Of a stretch of DNA of 64,000 bases, positions 1 to 15,300 are shown piece by piece (position 1 is the stretch's first letter; the number at the start of each line of letters is the position of its first letter). The notes beneath the pieces are model-generated. The model did no database searches and was not told the DNA's origin. It was given only the letters and a program-made list of their open reading frames with translations. Source of the DNA: Sympetrum striolatum (taxonomy: Eukaryota > Arthropoda > Insecta > Odonata > Libellulidae); NCBI GenBank assembly GCA_947579665.1, contig OX388350.1:85145152-85209151 (forward strand). Reading direction: 5' to 3'. Position numbers and translations under genes: made by a program.

Positions 1-869
1 GTCAAATTATCGTGATATGATCGACAAAAGAAACGAAAATGGATAATTCTTGCATTATTTCTATTTTTTCGTCTATTTTGCCTTTATTTTCGTCATTTTA
101 TAGAGATATGATTGGAAAAAGTAATGAAAACAGATCATTTTAGCGAAATTTCAGTTTGTTATCCTCTATTTTACCTTAATATTCGTCATTTTATTGAGTT
201 ATGATCGAAAAATGCAACGAAAACGGAAAATTTTAGCAAAATTTTAATTTTTTTCCTTTATTTATCAAATATTTTTGTCATTTTATCAAGAAATGACGGA
301 AAAAAGCAACGAAAACGTATTATTTCACTAAAATCTTAATTTTACACCTCTATTTTGCTTTAATTTTCGTCATTTTATCGAAATATGCTCAAAAATAGAA
401 ACGAAAATGCATAATTTCAGAGAAATTTATATTTTTTTTCGTATATTTTGGCATTATTTTCGAAATTGAATTGAGATTTGATCGAAAAAAGCGACCAAAA
501 TGATTATTTCACCGATGTTTCTATTTTTTACCTCTATTTCTCCTTAATTTTCGTCAAATTATCGAAATATGCTCGTAAATAGAAACGAAAAAGGATAATA
601 TTAGCATTATTTCCATTTCTTTCCTCTATTTTGCCTATATTTTCGTAATTTTATCGAGATATGATTGAAAAATGCAACGTTAACGGAAAATTTTAGTGAA
701 ATTTCAATTTTATTCCTCTATTTTCCTTTACTTTTCGTCATTTTATCGAAATATGGTCGAAAATATAAACGAAAATGGATAATTTCAGAGAAATTTCTAT
801 TTTTTTCGTCTATTTTGGCGTAATTTTCGTCATTTTATCAAGATATAATTGAAGAAAGTAACGAAAAAA

Positions 870-3600
870 GATAATTGCAGCGAAATTTCAATTTGATATC
901 CTCTATTTTGTCTTTATATTCGTCGTTTTATTCAGTTATGATTGAAAAATGCAAGGAAAAAGGAGAATTTTCGCGAATAATCAATTTTACTCCGTTTATT
1001 TTTCCTTTATTTTTGTTATCTTATCCAGACATGATCGAAAAAAGCAAGGAACACGGAAAATTTCAAAGACATTTCAATTTTATTTTTTATTTGCCCTAAT
1101 TTTCGTCATTTTATCGTGATAAGATCGAAAAAAACGATAACCCATATTTCACCGAAATCTCAATTTGTTCCTATATTTAGCCTTAATTTACGTCAATTTT
1201 TCCAAGATATGATCAAAAACAGGAAGGAAAACAAATACTTTAAGCGAAATTTCGATTTTCTTCCTCAATTTTGTCTATATTTTCTTCATTTTATAAATAT
1301 AAGATCGAAAATAGCAACGAAATGGATAATTTTAGATAAGTTTCAATGTTTTTACTCTATTATGCCTTAAATTACGTCAATTGTTCCAAGTTCTGATTGA
1401 AAAAATCAAGGGAAACGGATAATTTAAGCGAAATTTCAATTTTTTTCCTCTACTTTGAGTTAATTTTCGTCATTCTACCGAGATATGATCGAAAAAAACG
1501 ACGATAAGTGATAATTTCACCGAAATTTCGATTTTTTTCCTCTATTTCTCCTTAATTTTCGTCAAATTATCGTGATATGATCGAAAAAAGAAACGAAAAT
1601 GGATAATTTTTGCATTATTTCTACTTTTTCGTCTATTTTGCCTTTATTTTCGTCATTTTATTGAGTTATGATCGAAAAATGCAGCGAAATTGGAAACATT
1701 TGGCAAAATTTTAATTTTTTCCTTTATTTTTCCTATATTTTTGTCATTTTATCAAGAAATGGCCGAAAAAAGCAACGAAAACGGATTATTTCACTAAAAT
1801 CTTAATTTTATTCTTCTATTTTCCTTTAATTTTCAACATTTTATCGAAATATGCTCGAAAATAGAAACGAAAATGGATTTTCTTAGAGAAATTTATATTT
1901 TTTTCGTCTATTTTGGCGTAATTTTCGTCTTTTTATCGTGATATTATTGAAAAAAGTAACGAAAATAGATAATTGTAGCGAAATTTCAATTTGTTATCCT
2001 CTATTTTGCCTTTATATTCGTCGTTTTATTCAGTTATGACTGAAAAATGCAAGGAAAACTGGAGAATTTTAGCGAAATATCAATTTTTCTTCCTTTCTTT
2101 TTCCTTTATTTTGGTTATTTTATCCAGACATGATCGAAAAAAGCAAGGAACACGGAAAATTTCAAAGACATTTGAATTTTTATTTTTATTTGCCCTAATT
2201 TTCGTCATTTTATCGTGATAAGATCGAAAAAAACGATAACCCATATTTCACCGAAATCTCAATTTGTTCCTATATTTAGCCTTAATTTACGTCAATTTTT
2301 CCAAGATATGATCAAAAACAGGAAGGAAAACAAATACTTTAAGCGAAATTTCGATTTTCTTCCTCAATTTTGTCTATTTTTTCTTCATTTTATAAATATA
2401 AGATCGAAAATAGCAACGAAATGGATAATTTTAGATAAGTTTCAATGTTTTTACTCTATTATGCCTTAAATTACGTCAATTGTTCCAAGTTCTGATTGAA
2501 AAAATCAAGGGAAACGGATAATTTAAGCGAAATTTCAATTTTTTTCCTCTACTTTGAGTTAATTTTCGTCATTCTACCGAGATATGATCGAAAAAAACGA
2601 CGATAAGTGATAATTTCACCGAAATATCGATTTTTTTCCTCTATTTCTCCTTAATTTTCGTCAAATTATCGTGATATGATCGAAAAAAGAAACGAAAATG
2701 GATAATTTTTGCATTATTTCTACTTTTTCGTCTATTTTGCCTTTATTTTCGTCATTTTATTGAGTTATGATCGAAAAATGCAGCGAAATTGGAAACATTT
2801 GGCAAAATTTTAATTTTTTCCTTTATTTTTCCTATATTTTTGTCATTTTATCAAGAAATGGCCGAAAAAAGCAACGAAAACGGATTATTTCACTAAAATC
2901 TTAATTTTATTCTTCTATTTTCCTTTAATTTTCAACATTTTATCGAAATATGCTCGAAAATAGAAACGAAAATGGATATTCTTAAAGAAATTTATATTTT
3001 TTTCGTCTATTTTGGCGTAATTTTCGTCTTTTTATCGTGATATTATTGAAAAAAGTAACGAAAATAGATAATTGTAGCGAAATTTCAATTTGTTATCCTC
3101 TATTTTGCCTTTATATTCGTCGTTTTATTCAGTTATGACTGAAAAATGCAAGGAAAACTGGAGAATTTTAGCGAAATATCAATTTTTCTTCCTTTCTTTT
3201 TCCTTTATTTTGGTTATTTTATCCAGACATGATCGAAAAAAGCAAGGAACACGGAAAATTTCAAAGACATTTCAATTTTTATTTTTTATTTGCCCTAATT
3301 TTGTCATTTTATCGAGATAAGATCGAAAAAAAACGATAACCCATTATTTCACCGAAATCTCAATTTGTTCCTATATTTAGCCTTAATTTACGTCAATTTT
3401 TCCAAGAGATAATCAAAAACAGGAAGGAAAACAAATACTTTAAGCGAAATTTCGATTTTTTTTCCTCAATTTTGTCTATTTTTTCTTCATTTTATAAATA
3501 TAAGATCGAAAATAGCAACGAAATGTATAATTTTAGAAAAGTATCAATTTTTTACTCTAGTATGCGTTAATTTACGTCAGTTGTCCAAGTTATGATTGAA
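870..3600 (+). repeat. Higher-order repeat, 1,099-bp unit, about 2.5 copies
   Basis: About 12 monomers form a larger unit that recurs with an offset of 1,099 bp. The stretch 1116-1900 reappears almost unchanged at 2215-3000, and 1991-2200 reappears at 3090-3300. Copies of the unit match far better than neighbouring monomers do, which is the signature of recent unequal exchange or amplification of a multimer. Confidence 0.9.
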
Positions 3601-6600
3601 AAAAGCAAGGAAAACGGATAATTTAAGCGAAATTTCAATTTTTTTCCTCTATTTCTCCTTAATTTTCGTCAAATTATCGTGATATGCTCGAAAAAAGAAA
3701 CGAAAATGGACAATTTTTGCATTATTTCTATTTTTCGTCTATTTTACCTTAATATTCGTCATTTTATTGAGTTATGATCGAAAAATGTAACGAAAATGGA
3801 AATTTTAGCAAAATTTCAATTTTTTTCCTTTGTTTTTCCTATATTTTTGTCATTTTATCAAGAAATGGACGAAAAAAGCAACGAAAACGGATTATTTCAC
3901 TAAAATCTTAATTTTATTCCTCTATTTTCCTTTAATTTTCGTCGTTTTATCGAAATATAATCGAAAATAGAAACGAAAATTGAAAATTTTAGCGAAATTT
4001 CTATTTTTTTCGTCTATTTTGGCGTAATTTTCGTCATTTTATCGAGATATTATTGAAAAGAGTAACGAAATAGATAATTGTAGCGAAATTTCAATTTGCT
4101 ATCCTCTATTTTGCCTTTATATTCGTCGTTTTATTCAGTTATGATTGAAAAATGCAAGGAAAAAGGAGAATTTTAGCGAAATATCAATTTTTCTTCCTTT
4201 ATTTTTCCTTTTCTTTGTTATTTTATCCAGAAATGATCGAAAAAAGCAAGGAACACGGAAAATTTCAAAGACATTTCAATTTTTATTTTTTATTTGCCCT
4301 AATTTTCGTCATTTTATCGTGATAAGATCGAAAAAAAACGATAACCCATGATTTCACCGAAATCTCAATTTGTTCCTATATTTAGCCTTAATTTACGTCA
4401 ATTTTTCCAAGAGATAATGAATAACAGCAAGGAAAACAAATATTTTAAGCGAAATTTCGATTTTTTTCCTCAATTTTGTCTATTTTTTCTTCATTTTATA
4501 AATACAAGATCGAAATTAGCAACGAAATGGAAATTTTAGATAAGTTTCAATGTTTTTACTCTATTATCCCTTAATTTACCTCAATTGTTCCAAGTTATTA
4601 TTGAAAAAAGCAAGGAAAACGGAGAATTTAAGCGAAATTTCAATTTTTTTCCTCTACTTTGAGTTAATTTTCGTCATTCCTCCGAGATATGATCGAAAAA
4701 AACGAAGATAACCCATTATTTCAGCGAAATCTCAATTTGTTCCTATATTTAGCCTTAATTTACGTCAGTTGTTCCAAGTTATGATTGAAAAAAGCAAGGA
4801 AAACAGATAATTTAAGCGAAATTTCAATTTTTTTCCTCTACTTTGAGTTAATTTTCGTCATTCTATCGAGATATGATCGAAAAAAGCAACTAAAATGGAT
4901 AATTTCACCAAAATTTCAATTTAATTCCTCTTTTTTGCCTTAATTTTTGTCATTTTATTGTGTTATGATCGAAAAAAACAACGAAAACTGTTAATATTTA
5001 CGAAATATTAATTTTTTTCCTCTATTTTGCCTTAATTTACGTCAAATGATCGTGATTTGATCGAAATAAGCAACGAAAACAGATCATTTCACTAAAATCT
5101 CAATTTTATTCCCCTATTTTCCTTTAATTTCCGATTTTTTATCGAAATTTGCTCGAAAATAGAAACGAAAATGGATAATTTTAGCGAAATTTCTATATTT
5201 TTCCTTTATTTTCCCTTAATTTTTGTCTTTTGTTCGAGATATGAACGAAAAAATTAACGACAACCAATAGCTTTAGCAAAACTTCAATTTTTGCCTCTAT
5301 GTTGCCTTTATTTGCGTCATTTTATAGAGATATTAAGGAAAAAAGTAACGAAAACAGATAATTTGAGCGAAATTTCGATTTGTTTTCCTCTAAAATGCCT
5401 TAATATCCGTCACTTTATTGAGTTATGATTGAAAAATGAAACGAAAATGGAAAATTTTAGTGAAATTTAAATTTTTGTCCTCTATTTTGCCTTAATTTTC
5501 GAAATTGAATCGAGATTTGATCGAAAAGCTACCAAAATGATATTTTCACCGATCTTTCTATTTTTTACTTCTATTTCTCCTAAATTTTCGTCAAATTATC
5601 GAAATATGCTCGGAAATAGAAACGAAAATGGGTAATATTAGCATTATTTCCATTTTTTTCGTCTATTTCGCCTATATAATCGTCATTTTATCGAGATATG
5701 ATTGAAAAATGCAACAAAAACGGAACATTTTAGCGATATTTCCATTTTATTCGTCTATTTTGCCTATATTTTCGTAATTTTATCGAGATATGATTGAAAA
5801 ATGCAACGTAAACGGAAAATTTTAGTGAAATTTCAATTTTTTTCCTTTATGTTTCCTTTTTTCTGTCATTTTATCCAGACATGACCGAAAAAAGCAACGA
5901 AAACGGATTATTTCACTAAAATCTTAATTTTATTCCTCTATTTTCCTTTAATTTTCGTCATTTTATCGAAAAATAATCGAAAATAGAAACGAAAATGGAT
6001 AATTTTTGCGAAATTTCTATTTTTTTCGTCTATTTTGCCTATATAATCGTCATTTTATTGAGATATGATTGAAAAATGCAACGAAAACGGAACATTTTTG
6101 CGATATTTCAATTTTTCTTCCTTTATTTTTTCTTTATTTTTGTCATTTTATCCAGAAATGATCGAAAAAAGCAACAAACAGGGAAAATTTCAAAGATATT
6201 TCAATTTTTATTTTTTATGTGCCCTAATTTTCGTCATTTTAACGAAATAAGATCGAATAAAAAAATCATGATTTCACCGATATTTCAATTTTTTCTATAC
6301 ATATAGCCTTAATTTACGTCGATTTTCCAAGATATGATCAAAAAAAGAAAGGAAAAGGAATAATTTAAGTGAAATTTCGATTATTTTCCTCAATTTTGCC
6401 TACTTTTTGTTCCTTTTATAAATATAAGATCGAAAATAGCAACGAAATGTATAATTTTAGAAAAGTATCAATTTTTTACTCTAGTATGCGTTAATTTACG
6501 TCAGTTGTCCAAGTTATGATTGAAAAAAGCAAGGAAAACGGATAATTTAAGCGAAATTTCAATTTTTTTCCTCTATTTCTCCTTAATTTTCGTCAAATTA

Positions 6601-7622
6601 TCGTGATATGCTCGAAAAAAGAAACGAAAATGGACAATTTTTGCATTATTTCTATTTTTCGTCTATTTTACCTTAATATTCGTCATTTTATTGAGTTATG
6701 ATCGAAAAATGTAACGAAAATGGAAATTTTAGCAAAATTTCAATTTTTTTCCTTTGTTTTTCCTATATTTTTGTCATTTTATCAAGAAATGGACGAAAAA
6801 AGCAACGAAAACGGATTATTTCACTAAAATCTTAATTTTATTCCTCTATTTTCCTTTAATTTTCGTCGTTTTATCGAAATATAATCGAAAATAGAAACGA
6901 AAATTGATAATTTTAGCGAAATTTCTATTTTTTTCGTCTATTTTGGCGTAATTTTCGTCATTTTATGGAGATATTATTGAAAAGAGTAACGAAATAGATA
7001 ATTGTAGCGAAATTTCAATTTGCTATCCTCTATTTTGCCTTTATATTCGTCGTTTTATTCAGTTATGATTGAAAAATGCAAGGAAAAAGGAGAATTTTAG
7101 CGAAATATCAATTTTTCTTCCTTTATTTTTCCTTTTCTTTGTTATTTTATCCAGAAATGATCGAAAAAAGCAAGGAACACGGAAAATTTCAAAGACATTT
7201 CAATTTTTTTTTATTTGCCCTAATTTTCGTCATTTTATCGTGATAAGATCGAAAAAAAACGATAACCCATGATTTCACCGAAATCTCAATTTGTTCCTAT
7301 ATTTAGCCTTAATTTACGTCAATTTTTCCAAGAGATAATCAAAAACAGCAAGGAAAACAAATATTTTAAGCGAAATTTCGATTTTTTTCCTCAATTTTGT
7401 CTATTTTTTCTTCATTTTATAAATACAAGATCGAAAATAGCAACGAAATGGAAATTTTAGATAAGTTTCAATGTTTTTACTCTATTATGCCTTAATTTAC
7501 CTAAATTGTTCCAAGTTATTATTGAAAAAAGCAAGGAAAACGGAGAATTTAAGCGAAATTTCAATTTTTTTCCTCTACTTTGAGTTAATTTTCGTCATTC
7601 CTCCGAGATATGATCGAAAAAA
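3500..7622 (+). repeat. Segmental duplication inside the satellite, 2,924-bp offset
   Basis: The stretch of about 1.2 kb at 3500-4700 recurs at 6424-7622 with an offset of 2,924 bp and only scattered differences, including a shared run at 3541 and 6465. The intervening monomers differ, so this is a second, longer-range level of homogenisation. At 7622 the match ends inside a monomer, marking an exchange breakpoint. Confidence 0.85.
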
Positions 7623-10600
7623 ACAACGAAAACGGATTATATTACCGAAATTCCAATTTTTTTCGTCTGTTTGTCTTTATTTCTTTATTTTTGTCATTTT
7701 ATCCAGAAATGATCGAAAAAAGCAACAAACAGGGAAAATTTCAAAGATATTTCAATTTTTATTTTTTATGTGCCCTAATTTTCGTCATTTTAACGAAATA
7801 AGATCGATTAAAAAAATCATGATTTCACCGATATTTCAATTTTTTCTATACATATAGCCTTAATTTACGTCGATTTTCCAAGATATGATCAAAAAAAGAA
7901 AGGAAAAGGAATAATTTAAGTGAAATTTCGATTATTTTCCTCAATTTTGCCTACATTTTGTTCATTTTATAAATATAAGATCGAAAATAGCAACGAAATG
8001 GATAATTTTAGAAACGTTTCAATTTTTTTACTCTAGTATGCGTTAATTTACGTCAATTGTCCAAGTTATGATTGAAAAAAGCAAGGATAACGGATAATTT
8101 AAGCGAAATTTCAATTTTTTTCCTCTACCTTGAGTTAATTTTCGTCATTCTATCGAGATATAATCGAAAAAATAACGAAAACGGATTATATTACCGAAAT
8201 TCCAATTTTTTTCGTCTGTTTGGCCTTAATTTTCGCCATTTTATTGATAAATGACCAAAAAACAATGAAAACTGATAATTTTTCGTGAAATTTCAATTTC
8301 TCTCCTCTATTCTAACTTAAATTTCGTCATTATTTTGAGATATGATCGAAAAAGTAACGAAAACGGAACATTTTTAGAATATTTTCAATTTTTTTCCTCT
8401 ATTTTGTCTTAATTATTGCCATTTTATCGAGATTTGATCGAAAAAAGCAACGAAAACGGATAACTTCACCGAAATTTCAATTTTTTTCCTATTTTTTGGT
8501 TTTTTTTTCATTTTATCGATATGTGATCGAAAATAGCAACGACATCGGACATTTTAGCTCAATTTCAATTTTGTTCCTCTATTTTGCCTTAATTTTCGCA
8601 ATTGAATCGAGATTTGATCGAAAAAAGCAACGAAAAGTGATAATTTTACCAAAATTGCGATTTTTTTCTCTATTTCTCTATAATTTTCGTCAAATGATTG
8701 TGATATGATCGAAAAAAACAACGAAAACAGATTATTTCACTAAAGTCTTAATTTTATTCCTCTATTTTCCCTTAATATTCGTCATTTTATTGAGGTATGA
8801 ACGAAAAATGCAACAAAAACGGGTGATTTTAGCGAAATTTAAATTTTTTTCTTTTACATTTCCTTTATTTTTTTCATTTTATCCAGAAATGGTCGAAAAA
8901 AGCAACGAACACGGAAAATTTCAAAGAAATTTCAATTTTTATTTTTTATTTTCCCTAATTTTCGCCATTTTAACGAAATAAGATCGAATAAAAAAATCAT
9001 GATTTCACCGAAATTTCAATTTGTTCCTATATTTAGCCTTAATTTACGTCGATTTTCCAAGATATGATCAAAAACAGAAAGGAAAAGAAATGATTTAAGT
9101 GAAATTTCGATTATTTTCCTCAATTTTGCCTACTTTTTGTTCATTTTATAAATATAAGATTGAAAAAAGCAACGAAATGGATAATTTTAGAAGCTTTTCA
9201 ATTTTTTTACTCTAGTATGCGTTAATTTACGTCAATTGTCCAAGTTATGATTGAAAAAAGCAAGGAAAACGGATAATTTAAGCGAAATTTCGATTTTTTT
9301 CCTCTATTTCTCCTTAATTTTCGTCAAATTATCGTGATATGATCGAAAAAAGAAACGAAAATGGATACTTTTTGCATTATTTCTATTTTTTCGTCTATTT
9401 TTCCTTTATTTTCGTCATTTTATAGAGATATGATTGGAAAAAGTAACAAAAACAGATAATTTTAGCGAAATTTCAGTTTGATATCCTCTATTTTACCTTA
9501 ATATTCGTCATTTTATTGAGTAATGATCGAAAAATGCAACGAAAACGGAAAATTTTAGCAAAGTTACAATTTTTTTCCTTTATTTTTCCTATATTTTTGT
9601 CATTTTATCAAGAAATGACCGAAAAAAGCAACGAAAACGGATTATTTCACTATAATCTTAATTTTATTCCTCTATTTTCCTTTACTTTTCGTCATTTTAT
9701 CGAAATATGCTCGAAAATAGAAACGAAAATGGATAATTTCAGAGTAATTTCTATTTTTTTCGTCTATTTTGGCTTAATTTTCGTCATTTTATCGAGACAT
9801 TATCTAAAAGAGTAACGAAAACAGATAATTGTAGCGAAATTTCATTTTGCTATCCTCTATTTTGCCTTTATATTCGTCGTTTTATTCAGTTATGATTGAA
9901 AAATGCAAAGAAAAAGGAGAATTTTAGCGAAATATCAATTTTTCTTCCTTTATTTTTTCTTTATTTTTGTCATTATATCCAGAAATGATCGAAAAAAGCA
10001 ACAAACAGGGAAAATTTCAAAGAAATTTCAATTTTTATTTTTTATTTGCCCTAATTTTCGTCATTTTAACGAAATAAGATCGAATAAAAAAATCATGATT
10101 TCACCGATATTTCAATTTGTTCTATATATAGCCTTAATTTACGTCGATTTTCCAAGATATGATCAAAAAAAGAAAGGAAAAGGAATAATTTAAGTGAAAT
10201 TTCGATTATTTTCCTCAATTTTGCCTACTTTTTGTTCATTTTATAAATATAAGATCGAAAAAAGCAACGAAATGGGTAATTTTAGAAGCTTTTCAATTTT
10301 TTTACTCTAGTATGCGTTAATTTACGTCAATTGTCCAAGTTATGATTGAAAAAAGCAAGGATAACGGATAATTTAAGCGAAATTTCAATTTTTTTCCTCT
10401 ACCTTGAGTTAATTTTCGTCATTCTATCGAGATATGATCGAAAAAAACAACGAAAACGGATTATATTACCGAAATTCCAATTTTTTTCGTCTGTTTGGCC
10501 TTAATTTTCGCCATTTTATTGATAAATGACCAAAAAACAATGAAAACTGATAATTTTCGTGAAATTTACATTTCTTTCCTCTATTTTAACTTAAATTTCG

Positions 10601-12329
10601 TCATTATTTTGAGATATGATCGAAAAAGTAATGAAAACGGAAAATTTTTAGAATATTTTCAATTTTTTTCCTCTATTTTGCCTTAATTATTGCCATTTTA
10701 TCGAGATTTGATCGAAAAAAGCAACGAAAACGGATTATTTCACTAAAATCTTAATTTTTTTCTCTATTTCTCTATAATTTTCGTCATTTTATCGAAATAT
10801 GCTCGAAAATATAAACGAAAATGGATAATTTCAGAGTAATTTCTATTTTTTTCGTCTATTTTGGCGTAATTTTCGTCATTTTATCGAGATATAAGTGAAG
10901 AAAGTAACGAAAACAGATAATTGTAGCAAAATTTCAATTTGTTATTCTGTATTTTACCTTTATATTCGTCGTTTTATTCAGTTATGACTGAAAAATGCAT
11001 GGAAAACTGGAGAATTTTAGCGAAATATCAATTTTTCTTCCTTTATTTTTCCTTTATTTTTGTTATTTTATCCAGACATGATCGAAAAAAGCAAGGTACA
11101 CGGAAAATTTCAAAGACATTTCAATTTTTATTTTTTATTTTCCCTAATTTTCGTCATTTTATCGAGATAAGATAAAAAAAACGATAACCCACAATTTCAC
11201 CAAAATCTCAATTTGTTCCTATATTAAGCCTTAATTTACGCCAATTATTCCAAGATATGTTCAAAAACAGCAAGGTAAACAAATACTTTAAGATAAATTT
11301 CAATTTTTTTCCTCAATTTTGTCTATTTTTTCTTCATTTTATAAATATAAGATCGAAAATAGCAACGAAATGGATAATTTTAGATAAGTTTCAATGTTTT
11401 TACTCTATTATGCCTTAATTTACCTCAATTGTTCCAAGTTATTATTGAAAATAGCAAGGAAAACGGATAATTTAAGCGAAATTTCAATTTTTTTCCTCTA
11501 CTTTGAGTTAATTTTCGTCATTCCTCCGAGATATGATCGAAAAAAACGAAGATAAGTGATAATTTCACTGAAATTTCGATTTTTTTCCTCTATTTATCCT
11601 TAATTTTCGTCAAATTATCGTGATATGATCGAAAAAAGAAACGATAATGGATAATTTTTACATTATTTCTATTTTTTCGTATATTTTGCCCTTATTTTCG
11701 TCATTTTATAGAGATATGATTGGAAAAAGTAACGAAAACTGATAATTATAGCGAAATTTCAATTTTTTTCCTCAACTTTGAGTTAATTTTCGTCATTCTA
11801 CCGAGATATGATCGAAAAAAACAACGATAACCAATTATTTCACCAAAATCTCAATTTGTTCCTATATTAAGCCTTAATTTACGTCAATTTTTCCAAGATA
11901 TGATATAAAACAGCAAGGAAAACAAATACTTTAAGCGAAATTTCGATTTTTTTTCCTCAATTTTGTCTATTTTTTCTTCATTTTATAAATATAAGATCGA
12001 AAATAGGAACGAAATGGATAATTTTAGATACGTTTCCATGTGTTTACTCTATGATGCCTTAAATTACGTCAGTTGTTCCAAGTTATGATTGAAAAAAGCA
12101 AGGAAAACAGATAATTTAAGCGAAATTTCAATTTTTTCCTCTACTTTGAGTTAATTATCGTCATTCTATCGAGATATGATCGAAAAAAGCAACTAAAATG
12201 GATAATTTCATCGAAATTTCAATTTAATTCCTCTTTTTTGCCTTAATTTTTGTCATTTTATTGTGTTATGATCGAAAAAAACAACGAAAACTGATAATAT
12301 TTACGAAATATTAATTTTTTTCCTCTATT

Positions 12330-15300
12330 TTGCCTTAATTTAAGTCAAATGATCGTGATTTAATCGAAAAAAGCAACGAAAACAGATCATTTCACTAAAA
12401 TCTCAATTTTATTCCCCTATTTTCCTTTAATTTCCGATTTTTTATCGAAATTTGCTCGAAAATAGAAACGAAAATGGATAATTTTAGCGAAATTTCTATA
12501 TTTTTCCTTTATTTTCCCTTAATTTTTGTCTTTTGTTCGAGATATGAACGAAAAAATTAACGACAACCAATAGCTTTAGCAAAACTTCAATTTTTTCCTC
12601 TATGTTGCCTTTATTTGCGTCATTTTATAGAGATATTAAGGAAAAAAGTAACGAAAACAGATAATTTGAGCGAAATTTCGATTTGTTTTCCTCTAAAATG
12701 CCTTAATATCCGTCACTTTATTGAGTTATGATTAAAAAATGAAACGAAAATGGAAAATCTTAGTGAAATTTAAATTTTTGTCCTCTATTTTGCCTTAATT
12801 TTCGAAATTGAATCGAGATTTGATCGAAAAAGCTACCAAAATGATATTTTCACCGATCTTTCTATTTTTTACCTCTATTTCTCCTTAATTTTCGTCATAT
12901 TTTCGAAATATGCTCGTTAATAGAAACGAAAAAGGATAATATTAGCATTATTTCCATTTTTTTCGTCTATTTTGGCTATATTTTCATAATTTTATCGAGA
13001 TATGATTGAAAAATGCAACGTAAGCGGAAAATTTTTGCGATATTTCCATTTTATTCGTCTATTTTGCCTATATTTTCGTAATTTTATCGAGATATGATGG
13101 AAAAATGCAACGTAAACGGAAAATTTTAGTGAAATTTCAATTTTTTTCCTTTATTTTTCCTTTTTTCTGTCATTTTCTCCAGAAATGACCGAAAAAAGCA
13201 ACGAAAACGGATTATTTCACTAAAATCTTACTTTTATTCCTCTATTTTGCTTTAATTTTCGTCGTTTTATCGAAATATAATCGAAAATAGAAACGAAAAT
13301 GGATAATTTTAGCGAAATTTGTATTTTTTTCATCTATTTTGCCTACATAATCGTCATTATATCGAGATATGATTGAAAAATGCAACGAAAACGGAAAATA
13401 TTTGCGATATTTCAATTTTTCTTCCTTCATTTTTTCTTTATTTTTGTCATTTTATCCAGAAATGATCGAAAAAAGCAACGGACACGGAAAATTTCAAAGA
13501 AATTTCAATTTTTATTTTTTAATTGCCCTAATTTTCGTCATTTTAACGAAATAAGATCGAATAAAAAAATCATGATTTCACCGAAATTTCAATTTGTTCC
13601 TATATTTAGCCTTAATTTACGTCGATTTTCCAAGATATGATCAGAAACAGAAAGGAAAAGCAATAATTTAAGTGAAATTTCGATTATTTTCCTCAATTTT
13701 GCCTACTTTTTGTTAATTTTATAAATATCAGATCGAAAAAAGCAACGAAATGGATAATTTTAGAAGCTTTTCAATTTTTTTACTCTAGTATGCGTTAATT
13801 TACGTCAATTGTCCAAGTTATGATTGAAAAAAGCAAGGGAAACGGATAATTTAAGCGAAATTTCGATTTTTTTCCTCTATTTCTCCGTAATTTCCGCCAA
13901 ATTATCGTGATATGATCGAAAAAAGAAACGAAAATGGATAATTTTTGCATTATTTCTATTTTTTCGTCTATTTTTCCTTTATTTTCGTCATTTTATAGAG
14001 ATATGATTGGAAAAAGTAACGAAAACAGATAATTTTAGCGAAATTTCAGTTTGCTATCCTCTAATTTACCTTGATATTCGTCATTTTATTGGGTAATGAA
14101 CGAAAAATGCAACGAAAACGGAAAATTTTAGCAAAGTTTCAATTTTTTTCCTTTATTTTTCCTATATTTTTGTCATTTTATCAAGAAATGACCGCAAAAA
14201 GCAACGAAAACGGATTATTTCACTATAATCTTAATTTTATTCCTCTATTTTCCTTTACTTTTCGTCATTTTATCGAAATATGCTCGAAAATAGAAACGAA
14301 AATGGATAATTTCAGAGTAATTTCTATTTTTTTCGTATATTTTGGCTTAATTTTCGTTATTTTATCGAGACATTATCTAAAAGAGTAACGAAAACAGATA
14401 ATTGTAGCGAAATTTCATTTTGCTATCCTCTATTTTGCCTTTATATTCGTCGTTTTATTCAGTTATGATTGAAAAATGCAAGGAAAAAGGAGAATTTTAG
14501 CGAAATATCAATTTTTCTTCCATTATTTTTTCTTTATTTTTGTCATTTTATCCAGAAATGGTCGAAAAAAGCAACAAACAGGGAAAATTTCAAAGAAATT
14601 TCAATTTTTATTTTTTATTTGCCCTAATTTTCGTCATTTTAACGAAATAAGATCGAATAAAAAAATCATGATTTCACCGATATTTCAATTTGTTCTATAT
14701 ATAGCCTTAATTTACGTCGATTTTCCAAGATATGATCAAAAAAAGAAAGGAATAGGAATAATTTAAATGAAATTTCGATGATGTTCCTCAATTTTGCCTA
14801 CTTTTTGTTCATTTTATAAATATAAGATCGAAAATAGCAACGAAATGGATAATTTTAGAAACGTTTCAATTTTTTTACTCTAGTATGCGTTAATTTACGT
14901 CAATTGTCCAAGTTATGATTGAAAAAAGCAAGGATAACGGATAATTTAAGCGAAATTTCAATTTTTTTCCTCTACCTTGAGTTAATTTTCGTCATTCTAT
15001 CGAGATATGATCGAAAAAACAACGAAAACGGATTATATTACCGAAATTCCAATTTTTTTCGTCTGTTTGGCCTTAATTTTCGCCATTTTATTGATAAATG
15101 ACCGAAAACAATGAAAACTGATAATTTTCGTGAAATTTCAATTTCTTTCCTCTATTTTAACTTAAATTTCGTCATTATTTTGAGATATGATCGAAAAAGT
15201 AACGAAAACGGATAATTTCACCGATATTTCAATTTTTTTCCTATTTTTTTGGCTTTTTTTTCATTTTATCGATATGTGATCGAAAATAGCAACGACATTT

